Assembly (NCBI RefSeq): GCF_030035675.1
Contig: NC_084480.1
Location: 130,212,738 to 130,276,737 of the forward strand
From: Rhineura floridana
Lineage: Eukaryota > Chordata > Lepidosauria > Squamata > Rhineuridae
Direction of reading: 5' to 3'
Length of the DNA stretch: 64,000 bases
Shown: positions 11,692 through 22,611 of the stretch, in pieces
Position numbering within the stretch: the first letter of the stretch is position 1
How the letters are laid out: each line of letters starts with the position of its first letter
Translations under genes and position numbers: made by a program
The notes under the pieces: model-generated
The model's input: the letters and a program-made list of their open reading frames with translations, nothing else
What the model was told of the DNA's origin: nothing
The model's database searches: none

Positions 11692-11875
11692 TTGAGAGCC
11701 AGTGTGGCGTAGTGGTTAAGATGTTGGACTACAACCTGGGAGACCACGGTTCGAATCCCCACACAGCCATGAAACTCACTGGGTGACCTTGGGCCAGTCA
11801 CTGCCTCTCAGCCTCGTGAAAACCTTGTTCATAGGGTCGCCATAAGTCGGAATTGACTTGAAGGCAGTACATTTA
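11692..11875 (+). mobile_element. Sauria-type SINE
   Basis: The head GAGCCAGTGTGGCGTAGTGG with B-box-like GGTTCGAATCCCC is tRNA-derived. The body holds CACTGGGTGACCTTGGGCC. The tail GGGTCGCCATAAGTCGGAA, TTGACTTGAAGGCAG matches Bov-B, so Bov-B machinery probably moved it. A deletion removed the usual GAGGAAGGCAATGG part. Confidence 0.85.
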
Positions 11876-12567
11876 CATATGAGGATAGAATGCTCAGAGG
11901 GGCTTCATTTGCAGAAGATGTGATGCTGGTACTGTCCTCCAGGTTAAGCCCATGTGGTGCCAATGTGTCCAGAGAGTATATCCAAAAGTTCTCCCTCTTA
12001 GCCACCGCTGCTGGATCTGTTGGCATCTCTATAGCTATTATAGAAAGGTCCAATAGGCTGTGCCCTCAGTGTTAAAATGTTTTGCAACTGGTTGCTCCAC
12101 TTTTTCTGTCAAGACTGCCAATTTGTGGTTTCTGAAGTGTATGGTTAGGTCAGTTGTATTTTTTCCTACATGTTGGATATGACATCCTGGTTTTTTGCAT
12201 TTTATGACATAAATTATATTACAGGAGCTGCAGGTGGTGTTCTGTTTGATGTAATATGTTCTGCCTGTCCTAGTGCTTTTGAAAGTAGCTGTCTCCCTGA
12301 GGTACACACAGGTGATACAGCATTTGGAGTGACAAGGATGAGACCCAGGATTACTGACAGGTGGCTTAAGCACAGCTCTCCTAATAGGCTGCATAAATTA
12401 GGAGGCTGACAAAATGCCACAGCAGTTGGCTTGCTGATGGCTCGAGCAAGATGTTCAGAGTTTGCTAGCAATGGGTAGCTCTCCCTGATAGTTAAGAGAT
12501 GCTGGATGGAAATCTACCACAAATGGAATCTGTTGTTCTTTGTTATTTGAAACCTCGCATATATGTG

Positions 12568-13799
12568 TGTTACGAATGGACCTTGAACTTTCTCATGAGC
12601 ATAGCTCACTAGAAATGCAAGTTCCCCTATTGAAAGTGCAGCAGGATCTTTGGCTGGAGTTACCCGCAATTCACCCCCAGAGCATGTACAAATTTACCCT
12701 TAACCCAATGACACACACACAGAAAGTAAAATAAAGAGTGGTTTTATTAAGAGAAGAAACAAGGGAAAATATTGCTGTGCACAATTACAATTTAACAATG
12801 AGCAGCTTTCTAACTATTATTCATTCATTCAGGAACACTAGATAGACTAAAGGAAAGAGACTAAACTTATGCACACTTTCATATCAAACTCACCCACACA
12901 GAAAGAAAAGGAAAGAAAGAAACCCAGAAGTTGCATATACCTTTCCTGGAGAGTTGCTGGGAGTCTAAGGCTGAGAGAGAGACTTTCATATCTAGCCCAA
13001 TGAGCCAAAGCTCTGCCCTTTGTAACCAGCGCTAGATTTGAAAGATCTCACCCAAATCCTTAGCTCTGAAGCTCTGCAATTGTCCTGAAGATGCTAGGGA
13101 GCGTTGATAAGAAAAGCAGCTGTTGGAACCCTCCAGAAGAGGAACTCCTGACCCCTTCCAACCCATGTTGTATACCTTTTCCTGACCCCAATGTAAACCC
13201 AATGTAAATGCAGAGCTTGGAAAAGTTACTTTTTCGAACTACAACTCCCATCAGCCCCAGCCAGCATGGCCACTGGATTGGGCTGATGGGAGTTGTAGTT
13301 CAAAAAAATAACTTTTCCAAGCTCTGTGTAAATGTCCCCAGGAAGATATGGATGTAACAAAGAACAATGAAAGAATTTAGGATCATCAGTCAAGGAATTT
13401 GGTTTTTTCCAGAAACCATTCCTTGATGAATTCCCAGATAATGACTGTAATCTCCTACCTGTGAATTGCTGATGTTCTGTCTCCTCCTAAAGGTTAAGAT
13501 TATCATAACAGTTATGCAGACCATTTCCTAGTTTGAAAGAAGCTATCCTGTCTCCTCCTAAAGGCTTAGATTATCATAAACATTTCCTTGTTTGAAAGGA
13601 GTGCCTGTTCTTATTGGGTGACATTCCCCAAATTTCCATAGGAGTCAGGAAGTCTATACCTTCAGGCTTTCAAGATACGTACTCAGGGGTCACAGAAGGG
13701 CTGTCTCCCAGGAATCTTTGCTGTTGCAGGTTTTCCAAACTCCGGTTCGCTGAGGTGAATCAAAGATTAAAAATCCCCAATATTTGATTCCTCATTACA
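12568..13799 (-). mobile_element. Solo LTR (fossil) with nested hAT palindrome
   Basis: The block has TG...CA ends (TGTTACGAATGG at the left, CCTCATTACA at the right) and a 6 bp target duplication TATGTG (12,562-12,567 and 13,800-13,805). On the minus strand an AATAAA lies near 12,745 followed by about 180 bp and the end ATTCGTAACA, which sets the orientation. The LTR is about 1.1 kb without the 116 bp element nested at 13,211-13,326. No internal genes remain. It cut the Penelope fragment, so it is younger than that. Family not recognised. Confidence 0.75.
13211..13326. mobile_element. hAT-type palindrome (MITE) with 8 bp target duplication
   Basis: The element runs CAGAGCTTGG to CCAAGCTCTG and is flanked by TGTAAATG on both sides (13,203-13,210 and 13,327-13,334), the hAT signature. 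Both arms contain ACTACAACTCCCATCAGCCC or its complement. Confidence 0.92.
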
Positions 13800-13805
13800 T
13801 ATGTG

Positions 13806-14630
13806 TGTGTATACACACACTCATTGTTCAGAAAGGAAGTATTGCTAATCTGCTATGTCCATTTTTATTAATAAATCACACTGTTTTATAACATATGCTA
13901 ATGAATCATGCCATAGTGATCCTAATTCTAAAGTCTTAATAATTCTTAGTGGGAGGCTCTTATTGAAGAAAACTCTCCATAAAGAAATGTAATAAAGCAA
14001 ACCTCCTTCCCTCAGATGTACTACTATTCATAACACATGGCTGCCCAAGGGCAGGAACTAGCAGAATACTCATTAAATACAAAGAGCAGGAACTAGTGCA
14101 CAGGTTTTTGCTCTACACTATATCCAAGTGGTCCCAACCAACAATATTGGGACTAAGAAGTCTGAAGGAGGGCATATATACTGGTTGCACAGTCCTATGA
14201 GCAACAAATATAACATGTGAATTGAGAAATCATAGAGACAGCTAGCAACTGTTGCCCCTATTGTGGCTTCAGAAACTGTGCAGAGCAAACCCAAGGTTTG
14301 CCAATGAGTCAGCCAGCCTGGCTTCCTGATTAGTTATGTGTTCATTCATTCAGTCATGCATTCATACTTAATTTGTTGAGCTATACATGTAAAATATATC
14401 AGGCATACATTTACAACTTAATGTGCGAAGAAGCCCATTTTCTAGCTTATGATTACAGGAATTCCTGCTGGCTATACCCATGATGATGTCCATGCAAATG
14501 CATACCCCTTTGGAGTAAATGCATTGACCAAGAACATGAACACTTTTTTTTTTCATGGATCTCGTCAAAGCTGATTTTGTAGCATCCAGTGATTAGTCCC
14601 TGGGCTACTACTATGCGTCATGACATGATC
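13806..14630. other. No gene or repeat recognised
   Basis: After a short (TG)n/(AC)n run at 13,801-13,820 I see no coding exon or clear repeat. Confidence 0.4.
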
Positions 14631-14631
14631 A

Positions 14632-14707
14632 TGAGAACTGTGAGAACAGGATGCTGGACTAGATGGGCCACTGGCCTGATCCAGCAGGCTCTTCTTATGT
14701 TCTTATG
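14632..14707 (+). mobile_element. CR1 3' end stub
   Basis: ACTGTGAGAACAGGATGCTGG, then CTAGATGGGCCACTGGCCTG and CTTCTTATGTTCTTATG are the last bases and the TTATGTTC tail repeat of the CR1 seen in full at 20,563. It is severely 5' truncated, as CR1 insertions often are. Confidence 0.85.
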
Positions 14708-15384
14708 ATCCTAAAATGGAAAATCTGGGAGCCAGTTGTCTGATAATAATCCTAGATTTGCTCACAAGCCAAGACATTGGCAGCATTATGATTATTAAAG
14801 GTGTTGTGCATTGTGTCTGATTTCTGTGATACAAATGCTGTTGAAGACAACATCTGGGCTAGGAGATGACCCCCAACAACCCAGGAAATTATCTTATTTG
14901 GGACCAAAGGGGGGGGGAATGTAGCTCCTCCATACGTAACAAACAAAAAGGACTTTCTGAGATCATAATTATATAGGTGAGAGTCAATGAATTCGAAAAT
15001 TGTGTTTATATGTTTTCTAAATATTGAAGAGAATGTGATGTTGATTTCCTCTGGTGCTTACACACACTCGCCCCACTATTGTCTCTATTATTCACAGGCT
15101 TTGTAGGTCTTTGTAGCAACTGAAAGAACGATAATCAGAAACAAGAGTCATATCACTAAAAATGATAGCCAGGCTTACTTGGGACAGTCCCATGATGAAA
15201 CATCTCAAACATGGCATCATAGCATGATTTTCCTCTGGTGACTGTTGTTATTTACAGCACAATCCTAGATTTCAAACACACACAGGCACACAAGCAGCAA
15301 CAGCAAAATCACTGGGAGCAGCATTAAAAAGATAACAAACACAGCCAAGCTAAATCAAACCAAATGGAATTCAAAGGCTAGAGT

Positions 15385-15735
15385 AAATGAAAAGCTCTTT
15401 GCCTAGTGCTCAGATGACACTGCAGTAGCTGCCCGGTGAGCCTCCCTGGGATGACCATTGCCCAACTGGGGTGCCACTGAGAAGGCCTTTTCCCAGTCAC
15501 CACTCATGATCTCACAGTTGGCTAGCAAGCCAGAAAAGGGTATCCCATGAAGATCTTTCTGTATTGACAGCCACATGTGGAGACAGGCAATCTTTCTGGT
15601 ATCTTGGTCCTAAAAATCCATGAAGGGCTTTAAAGGTCAAATACAGCACTTTGAATTGAGTCCAGAAATGGACCGGGAGCCAATACAAGGGAACTGGGAA
15701 TGCATCCATCACTATACTTGGGGGTGCACCCATGC
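15385..15735 (-). mobile_element. L2-clade LINE fragment
   Basis: The minus-strand translation PVPLYWLPVHFWTQFKVLYL, TFKALHGFLGPRYQ and DCLSPHVAVNTERSS matches the C-terminal region of L2 ORF2. It is a dead fragment. Confidence 0.75.
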
Positions 15736-15807
15736 TGTAATATATGTAGTCTGGTACGGTAAAGTAAGTGCAGCTATAGTTAATGTCACTAGTTGGCGCT
15801 AGTGATT

Positions 15808-15990
15808 TATTTATTTTATTTATTTATTGAATTTATTTATTGAATTTGTTAATCGCCTATCTGGCTGACCATCCAGCCACTCTAGGCGATGTACAAAGCA
15901 AAATGATACAAAAACAACAGATCTAAAAAACTAAACAATGAAATAACACCTAACCAGCATTAAAAATAACAGAATACAACCAAACAAAAC
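15808..15990 (-). mobile_element. LINE 3' tail with (TTTA)n
   Basis: A TTTATTTA run is followed by TTGTTAATCGCCTATCTGGC and CTAGGCGATGTACAA and by A-rich text, the reverse complement of a LINE 3' end. Confidence 0.5.
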
Positions 15991-16851
15991 AATAAGAACA
16001 AGGAATCTTCCATGATCTTCTTCTGATCTTCTTCTCCAGGTGACCTCAAGGTGACTCCAAGTGCGACGCTAAGTGATAATAAGAGTTATATAAGATACAC
16101 CAAAGTAAAGTTTTCTTTGTTAATCTCCGAGTGTGTATCTGCTCCTTCTTACATGGCACCCACAAAGGAACATTACACATGCTACTATACACCTGCTAGA
16201 GTCTTACACTCCATTCTCCACACTGCCTCACCCATCTAACGGGGGAAGGCACAGTTGTTTGTTGCAGTTCTTGAACCATATACACAATCTTGGATGGTGG
16301 GTGTGTGAAAAAGAGAGAGAGAGAGAAAGAGATCCTAGCTTTCCATATCTATTGCATGCCTAGTACAGCAGATGCAATTTCCTATACACAGATCTTGTTG
16401 GATCAGTATGAATCTGATGAGCCACAAAAACTTATGCCACAAAGTCTCTAAGGTGCTAAAGTGGCCCAAAACTCTTGTTTGAAAAAAGAAAAACAACCAC
16501 ATTCAGTCTTATGATACAAGCATGTTATCTTTCAGGCTTGTTAGATAAACTGCTGATCATTGCAGCATTAAGCTAAGTAATGAAGCTCGGCAACAGAGGA
16601 GCATAGGAGGAAGGTATGAAAGATATTATCGTATCCTGCTTCTGGAAGCAGTAATTCTCTGGCTTCTGGGGGATTGTGGTCAAGACATAAACTTTTACTG
16701 ACCTCTAGTGGAAATAACCAGCATTTCAACTAATTTTTGGTTTCACTGTTAGCATAGGGACACCTTTTGTAAAACTCTTCTTTACTTTTGTGCCCCCATA
16801 TTTTCCCGCAGTAGACACCTCAGCATTTTGTAAATAATACATACAGTTTAT

Positions 16852-16857
16852 TAATTA

Positions 16858-16927
<70 letters not shown>
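16852..16927. repeat. (ATT)n microsatellite
   Basis: About 24 ATT units in a row, directly joined to a GAA run. Confidence 0.95.
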
Positions 16928-16965
16928 GAAGAAGAAGAAGAAGAAGAAGAAGAAGAAGAAGAAGA
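16928..16965. repeat. (GAA)n microsatellite
   Basis: About 12 AGA/GAA units follow the ATT run. GAA tracts can form triplexes and are prone to change length. Confidence 0.95.
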
Positions 16966-17155
16966 TTTGTGGACTACAACCCACTTCATCAGATGCATGA
17001 ATTGTTATCTTAAGTTGGCAGATACACAGAGACAACAACGTACATACCAAAGAATCCTGGGAACTGTAGTTTACCCCTCACAGATCTACAATTCCCAGCA
17101 TCCTTAACAAACTACAATTCCCAGGGCTCTTTGAAGGAAGTCATGTGCTTTAAAT
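16966..17155. mobile_element. hAT-like palindromic fragment
   Basis: CTGGGAACTGTAGTTTACCCC and the inverted AACTACAATTCCCAGGGC enclose GATCTACAATTCCCAGCATC, followed by GTCATGTGCTTTAAA. The same words build the element at 34,424-34,640. Confidence 0.6.
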
Positions 17156-17370
17156 TTATTTATTTATTATTTGATTTATTTCCCCCCCTTCCTCCCAGCA
17201 GGAGCCCAGGGTGGCAATGTATGATGTGTATGCAGCCAAGAGGAAACATGAACAAGTGAGATCATGTAGGCATGTAGCGATTAGAGAGAGAGCCTTCTCA
17301 GTGGTACACCCTAGTTCTGGAATGCCCTCCTCAGAGAGGGTCACCTGGCACCTTCCCTGTATTGTTTTCA
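17156..17370. mobile_element. Rearranged L2: inverted tail joined to ORF2 end
   Basis: At 17,156-17,215 the minus strand carries an L2 3' tail (GCCACCCTGGGCTCCTGCTG, then GGAGGAAGG). After it the plus strand carries L2 ORF2 C-terminal text (RERAFSVVHPSSGMPSSERV). The two parts have opposite orientation, as twin priming leaves. The same arrangement recurs at 29,725-29,893. Confidence 0.6.
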
Positions 17371-17786
17371 GCAGCAAGCAGTCCTGTAGCCGAGGTGGGG
17401 CAAAAGGGTGCACTGCTCCCCTGAGCTGTGTTTTGCTCCCCCCAAGGATTTCTTTTTGCAAACTGTCTTTTTAATTTGTGACATGACAGACAATGACAGC
17501 CTTCATTTAAAGAATGACAGTTCTTGTTTTAAGAACAGGAGCAATTTAGGAATAGGGCCCTCTGAAAAATTCAGGGAATAAGCCAGGGTGAGTGCACAAC
17601 AAAAGCCTCATCTGGAAGAGCCCCCAAAAGTCTGCTCACTCAGGACTTTCCTTGACTGAGGGTGGATTTTTCATTATCACAGTTACCCTATAATTACTTA
17701 AGTGATCCCGAAACAAACAGCCTGTATGAAGTAACATGACCTATGAAGGTTTAAATATTAAAACTTTGCATTATGGGCTAGAGTTA

Positions 17787-18520
17787 GGGCTCATCTACAG
17801 GGTGGTTTACTGTGTGTTTGGCGCTACTCACCTCTCCTTTTAATTCACATGGTTTACATGGCATTACTGGCAAACAGAATCTATCACACAGTTTCCCCCC
17901 GTATATCCATACTAACCCAATCCACTGATAATACTAAAAGTGGAGGAAAAAACATATCCACTGCGCTGCGCTTCTCCCTGCAGACGCTTTGCTCTGATCC
18001 TTTTAGGCTGGTGTATCAATCATTCCTCTCTACACACCCACTCTTTCCTCCTCACCTCTTTCATTGTGTTTCCTGTGAGCTGACAAGCAACTTCTGGCTT
18101 CTCTCCTCTGTTCTGCTGGCCTTTTTTATGTTGCTGCAAATGATGATGTTATTTTTCTTTTTCCCCTTGTGTGCAAAAGCATAACACTGCTCAGACAAAG
18201 ATTTGTATTTCACCAGTATCGTACCAGTGAAAATACAAATAATAGCACTTCTGTTTTGTTTTTTTAAAATGGAACCTACTGCAGCTGGTAGAACAAGCTG
18301 AGCACGCTTGGTTGCCAAGCAACCAGAGGGAGTGAAAATGTTAAATTAGAGGGTGTGGTCATTACAAAATTGTGTGATTGATCCTTCCCCCAGTATGAAT
18401 AGAAAACACCGGGTTCACAACTGGCATTCAACCCTTACTGTGCATGGTGCAAATAGAAAAAGGAGGTAAAAACAGCATCTTTAGTACAAAGTAATGCTCC
18501 CATGTGGATAAGCCCTTAGA
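17787..18520. mobile_element. Non-autonomous DNA element with about 28 bp TIRs
   Basis: The left end TAGGGCTCATCTACAGGGTG pairs with the right end, whose complement reads TAAGGGCTTATCCACATGGG. The inside is AT-rich and non-coding. No clean target duplication is visible. Confidence 0.55.
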
Positions 18521-18599
18521 CTGCACTGCTTGGACTTTCCTTTGCTCTGCTTTTCAGTTCCAGTTGTGTTCTCTACCCAGCCAGCAATAAAGAAGTATA

Positions 18600-19110
18600 T
18601 TTGTTTGCCTGCAGTAAGAGTTTATTAGGAAATTATTACAGTGAGTAGAGTAGGATTGGCTGCTTATTGATAAAGGGTGAAATAAAGAGATAACTTAAAA
18701 TGATCTAAAAAAACCCCTACCCTAAGTTACCTTTACTCTTTTAAAGCATTCACGATACTCATGATCATAGTGGCTATTCTTTCTTCTTTTTTTCTTGATG
18801 GAAAAGTATGAAAATTGCCCTAGAGGACTGTGATGCACATTACAGTTATCTGGCTGGCCGCCTAGGCTGTAACTCAGGCCTCATCTCTCATTTCCCCAAT
18901 GTGTGCAGCTTAGCATGAGGCCTTTTCAGGGTTTCTAGGAAGAAAAAGCAATCTAGCAACCAGTAAGAAAAATTTCAATTGCTTTCCACAATTAGTTTCC
19001 AATTTCTTAGTCCTATGTATAGCAACCAGTTAAAAATATTCCTCTTGATTGTCCAACAGGAAGGAAAATCTAAAGGTCATGAACAAGACCAGAAGGAGGG
19101 GACTTCAAGA
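18600..19110. other. No gene or repeat recognised
   Basis: Unremarkable sequence lies between the TIR element and the composite repeat. Confidence 0.4.
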
Positions 19111-19424
19111 AGGCCTTAATTAATTCTTCCAAGCTACACAGGAAGTGGATTGGACTGTGAAAGACCACCCCACATCGTGTTTGCAGTTTTACCAATTTGT
19201 AGGGCAGTCCAGTATCTCTGAGAGGAGGTCAGGTCTCCTGCTCCCCTGGTGCATTCACTATAGCTGCCCAATTTTCCTACTTTTTAAAGTTTGATAGAAA
19301 TATCTGTGGGCTATAAGTACATTCTTAAACCACAAGATTTTTTTGCCTATTAGTGAATTTCCCTGCTTTTTAATCCGGGAGGTAAGAAATGGGATCCTGT
19401 GCAAGTTTGCTGAGAGTGGATTGA

Positions 19425-20040
19425 TCATTTGCAAGCTTATTGAGTTCAGTGGGATTTTCTCCCCTGCAATCATGCTTAAGATAGGTGAAACTGACCACAA
19501 GGGGTGGGGAGGGGAGGAGGGGATAGGAGCAGACAGGAGGGGGAGGGGAGGCTTGATCATTTGCATGTTTATTGAGTTTAGTGGGATTTACTCCTGTGCA
19601 ATCACGCTTAGGTTAGGTAAAACTGACCATGGGGAGGAGGAGGGGTCAGAGAAGGAGAAAGAAGGAAGAGGGGAAGGGAGGAAGGAGGTGGGAGGAAGGG
19701 AGAGGAGAGGGGAAGGAAGAGAAAGGCAAGTCTGATCATTTGCATGCTTATTGAGTTCAATGGGATTTACTCCCATGCAATCATGGCTAGGATAGGTAAA
19801 ACTGACCATGGGGAGGAGGAGGGGGAGGGGAAATTAGAGGGGAGGAGGAAGGACGAGAGGGGATTGGAAGGGAAGGGGAAGGAGGGGATTGGAAGGGGAG
19901 GGGGAGGGATGAAGGAAAGGGGAGGGGAGGGCCAAAAGGGAGGTGATGGCAGGGAGGAGGAGGGGAGGGCAGATTTGATCATTTTCATGCTTATTGAGTT
20001 CAATGAGATTTACTGCCATGCAATCATGCTTGAAAATGAA
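19425..20040 (+). repeat. Tandem array: octamer unit plus GGGGA-rich spacer
   Basis: Four units with GATCATTT, GCATGCTTATTGAGTTCA and TAGGTAAAACTGACCA alternate with GGGGAGGA runs of varied length. ATTTGCAT is intact at 19,559 and 19,738 and varied in the other units (ATTTGCAA, ATTTTCAT). Confidence 0.75.
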
Positions 20041-20041
20041 A

Positions 20042-20222
20042 TAGACTGCCTTCAATTCCAGTTTATGGCCACCTTATGTATAGGGTTTTATGGTAAGTGG
20101 AATTCACAGCTGGTTTACCATTGCCTTCCTCTGAGGCTGGGAGGCAGTGACTGGCCCAAAGTCACCCAGTGAGCTTCATGGCTGTGTGGGGATTCGAACC
20201 CTGGTCTCCCAGGTCATAGTCC
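20042..20222 (-). mobile_element. Sauria-type SINE, head truncated
   Basis: The minus strand runs GGTTCGAATCCCCACACAGC, CATGAAGCTCACTGGGTGAC, GAGGCAATGG-like text, then ATAAGGTGGCCATAAACTGG and GAAGGCAGTC, the Bov-B-like tail. The first bases of the tRNA head are missing. Confidence 0.8.
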
Positions 20223-20492
20223 TAGGATAGGTAAAACTGACCACGGGGGGAGGGGGAGAGCTGAGGGGAGGGGGGAGGAGGAGGAAGGAGATGATTGAAA
20301 GGGAAAGGAGATGATTGAAAGGGAGGAAAGGGGAGGGGAGGGGAGGAGATTGGATGGGTGGGCACTGGGCAGAGGGGAAGCCCCTTTCCTTTCCAAAAGG
20401 AAAACATTGGGAACAGTATCATTGTTTTTCAGGGTTCCCCTCACCTTTTTATTCTACAGCAGGCACATGTAGTCTCCCACCTCAGCTGTCCC

Positions 20493-22611
20493 TGGCCACA
20501 TCCATACCAGACCTTTATTTCTCTTTAGTTAGTTATGGCTTCTCCCAAAGAATCCTGGGAAGAGATTGCAGAGAAGCTAAATGAATTTTTTGCATCTGTC
20601 TTCACAGTGGAAGATATAGGGCAGATCCCTGAACCTGAACTAACATTTGCAGGAAGGGATTCTGAGGAACTGAGACAAATAGTGGTGAGAGAGGAAGTTC
20701 TAGGCTTAATGGACAATATAAAAACTGACAAATCACCTGGCTCAGATGGCATCCACCCGAGAGTTCTCAAAGAACTCAAAGGTGAAATTGCTGATCTGCT
20801 AACTAAATATGTAACTTGTCCATCAGGTCCTCCTCCGTGCCTGAGGACTGGAAAGTGGCAGATGTAACGCCAATCTTCAGAAAGGGATTCAGGGGAGATC
20901 CTGGAATTTACAGGCCAGTTAGTTTAACTTCTGTCCCAGGAAAACTGGTAGAAAGTATTATTTAAGCTAGATTAACTAAGCACATAGAAGAACAAGCCTT
21001 GCTGAAGCAGAGCCAGCATGGCTTCTGCAAGGGAAAGCCCTGTCTCAGTAACCTATTAGAATTCTTTGAGAGTGTCAACAAGCATATAGATAGAGGTGAT
21101 CCAGTGGACATAGTGTACTTAGACTTTCAAAAAGCTTTTGACAAGGTACCTCACCAAAGACTTCTGACGAAGCTTAGCAGTCATGGAATAAGAGGAGAGG
21201 TCCTCTTGTGGATAAGGAATTGGCTAAGAAACAGAAAGCAGAGAGTAGGAATAAACGGACAGTTCTCCCAATGGAGGGCTGTAGAAAGTGGAGTCCCTCA
21301 AGGATCGGTATTGGGACCTGTACTTTTCAACTTGTTCATTAATGACCTAGAATTAGGAGTGAGCAGTGAAGTGGCCAAGTTTGCTGACACTAAATTGTTC
21401 AGGGTTGTTAAAACAAAAAGGGATTGCGAAGAGCTCCAAAAAGACCTCTCCAAACTGAGTGAATGGGCGGAAAAATGGCAAATGCAATTCAATATAAACA
21501 AGTGTAAAATTATGCATATTGGAGCAAAAAATCTTAATTCGAAATATACGCTCATGGGGTCTGAACTGGCGGTGACCGACCAGGAGAGAGACCTCGGGGT
21601 TGTAGTGGACAGCAAGACAAAAATGTCGACCCAGTGTGCGGCAGCTGTGAAAAAGGCAAATTCCATGCTAGCGATAATTAGGAAAGGTATTGAAAATAAA
21701 ACAGCCGATATCATCATGCCGTTGTATAAATCTATGGTGCGGCCGCATTTGGAATACTGTGTACAGTTCTGGTCGCCTCATCTCAAAAAGGATATTATAG
21801 AGTTGGAAAAGGTTCAGAAGAGGGCAACCAGAATGATCAAGGGGATGGAGCGACTCCCTTACGAGGAAAGGTTGCAGCATTTGGGGCTTTTTAGTTTAGA
21901 GAAAAGGCGGGTCAGAGGAGACATGATAGAAGTGTATAAAATTATGCATGGCATTGAGAAAGTGGACAGAGAAAAGTTCTTCTCCCTCTCTCATAATACT
22001 AGAACTCGTGGACATTCAAAGAAGCTGAATGTTGGAAGATTCAGGAAGTACTTCTTTACTCAGTGCATAGTTAAACTATGGAATTTGCTCCCACAAGATG
22101 CAGTAATGGCCACCAGCTTGGATGGCTTTAAAAGAAGATTAGACAAATTCATGGAGGACAGGGCTATCAATGGCTACTAGCCATGATGGTTGTGCTCTGC
22201 CACCCTAGTCAGAGGCAGCATGCTTCTGAAAACCAGTTGCCGGAAGCCTCAGGAGGGGAGAGTGTTCTTGCACTCAGGTCCTGTTTGCGGGCTTCCCCCA
22301 CGCACCTGGTTGGCCACTGTGAGAACAGGATGCTGGACTAGATGGTCCACTGGCCTGATCCAGCAGGCTCTTCTTATGTTCTTATGTTCTTAAGTTAGTG
22401 AAGGGTGCTGAGAGTTGCTAGGAGATGCCCTGTTCTCCTCACAGAGCTTCAATCAGAGCAGCTGACTGTTAAACCACTCTGGCCACTGGAGCTCTGTGAA
22501 GGAAATAGGAGCCTCCTCTCAGCACCATTCACAAACTACACTTCCCAGGATACTTTGGGGGAAGTCATGACTATCTAAAGTGAAATAAAGGTGTGGCATG
22601 GGTGTGGCCCC
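20493..22611. mobile_element. hAT-like TIR element copy B, split by CR1
   Basis: The ends GGCCACATCCATACCAGACC and GGTGTGGCATGGGTGTGGCC are inverted repeats. The text breaks at CCTGGGAAG (20,562) and resumes at AGTTAGTGAAGGGTGCTGAG (22,393), where copy A is continuous. Confidence 0.75.
20563..22392 (+). mobile_element. CR1-clade LINE, 5' truncated
   Basis: The translation holds a long stretch of reverse transcriptase: SPGSDGIHPRVLKELKG, DPVDIVYLDFQKAFDKVPHQ, GVPQGSVLGPVLFNLFINDL, and the C-terminal HLEYCVQFWSPHLKKDIIEL and ATSLDGFKRRLDKFMED. The last 393 codons are open (20,999-22,180). The catalytic box reads KFADTKLF, one Asp short of the FADD seen in the copy at 44.6 kb, so it should be inactive. 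A further frameshift lies near 20,810. The 3' end has the CTTCTTATGTTCTTATG tail. Confidence 0.92.

Larger units (their letters stand above)
11590..12567 (-). mobile_element. Penelope-like element fragment with nested SINE
   Basis: On the minus strand, two frames carry IPFVVDFHPASLN, then LLANSEHLARAISKP with CQPPNLCSLL, then GSHPCHSKCCITCVYLRETA, IYVIKCKKPGCHIQHVGKN and PVAKHF, and finally RENFWIYSLDTLAPHGLN. That is the end of the reverse transcriptase, the linker and the GIY-YIG endonuclease with its FWIYxLxTLxPxGLN C-terminus typical of Penelope-like elements. At least one frameshift near 12,395 and a SINE at 11,692-11,875 show that it is dead. Its 5' side is cut by the LTR at 12,568. A hammerhead-like core lies at 11,625-11,646. 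Confidence 0.85.

Noticed and set aside
12038-12409. Cysteine-rich minus-strand frame as a zinc-finger host gene
   Set aside because: The pattern and the following FWIYSLDTLAPHGLN text identify it as the Penelope-like endonuclease region.
16852-16965. CRISPR-like or regulatory array
   Set aside because: Plain ATT and GAA microsatellites; the genome is a vertebrate.
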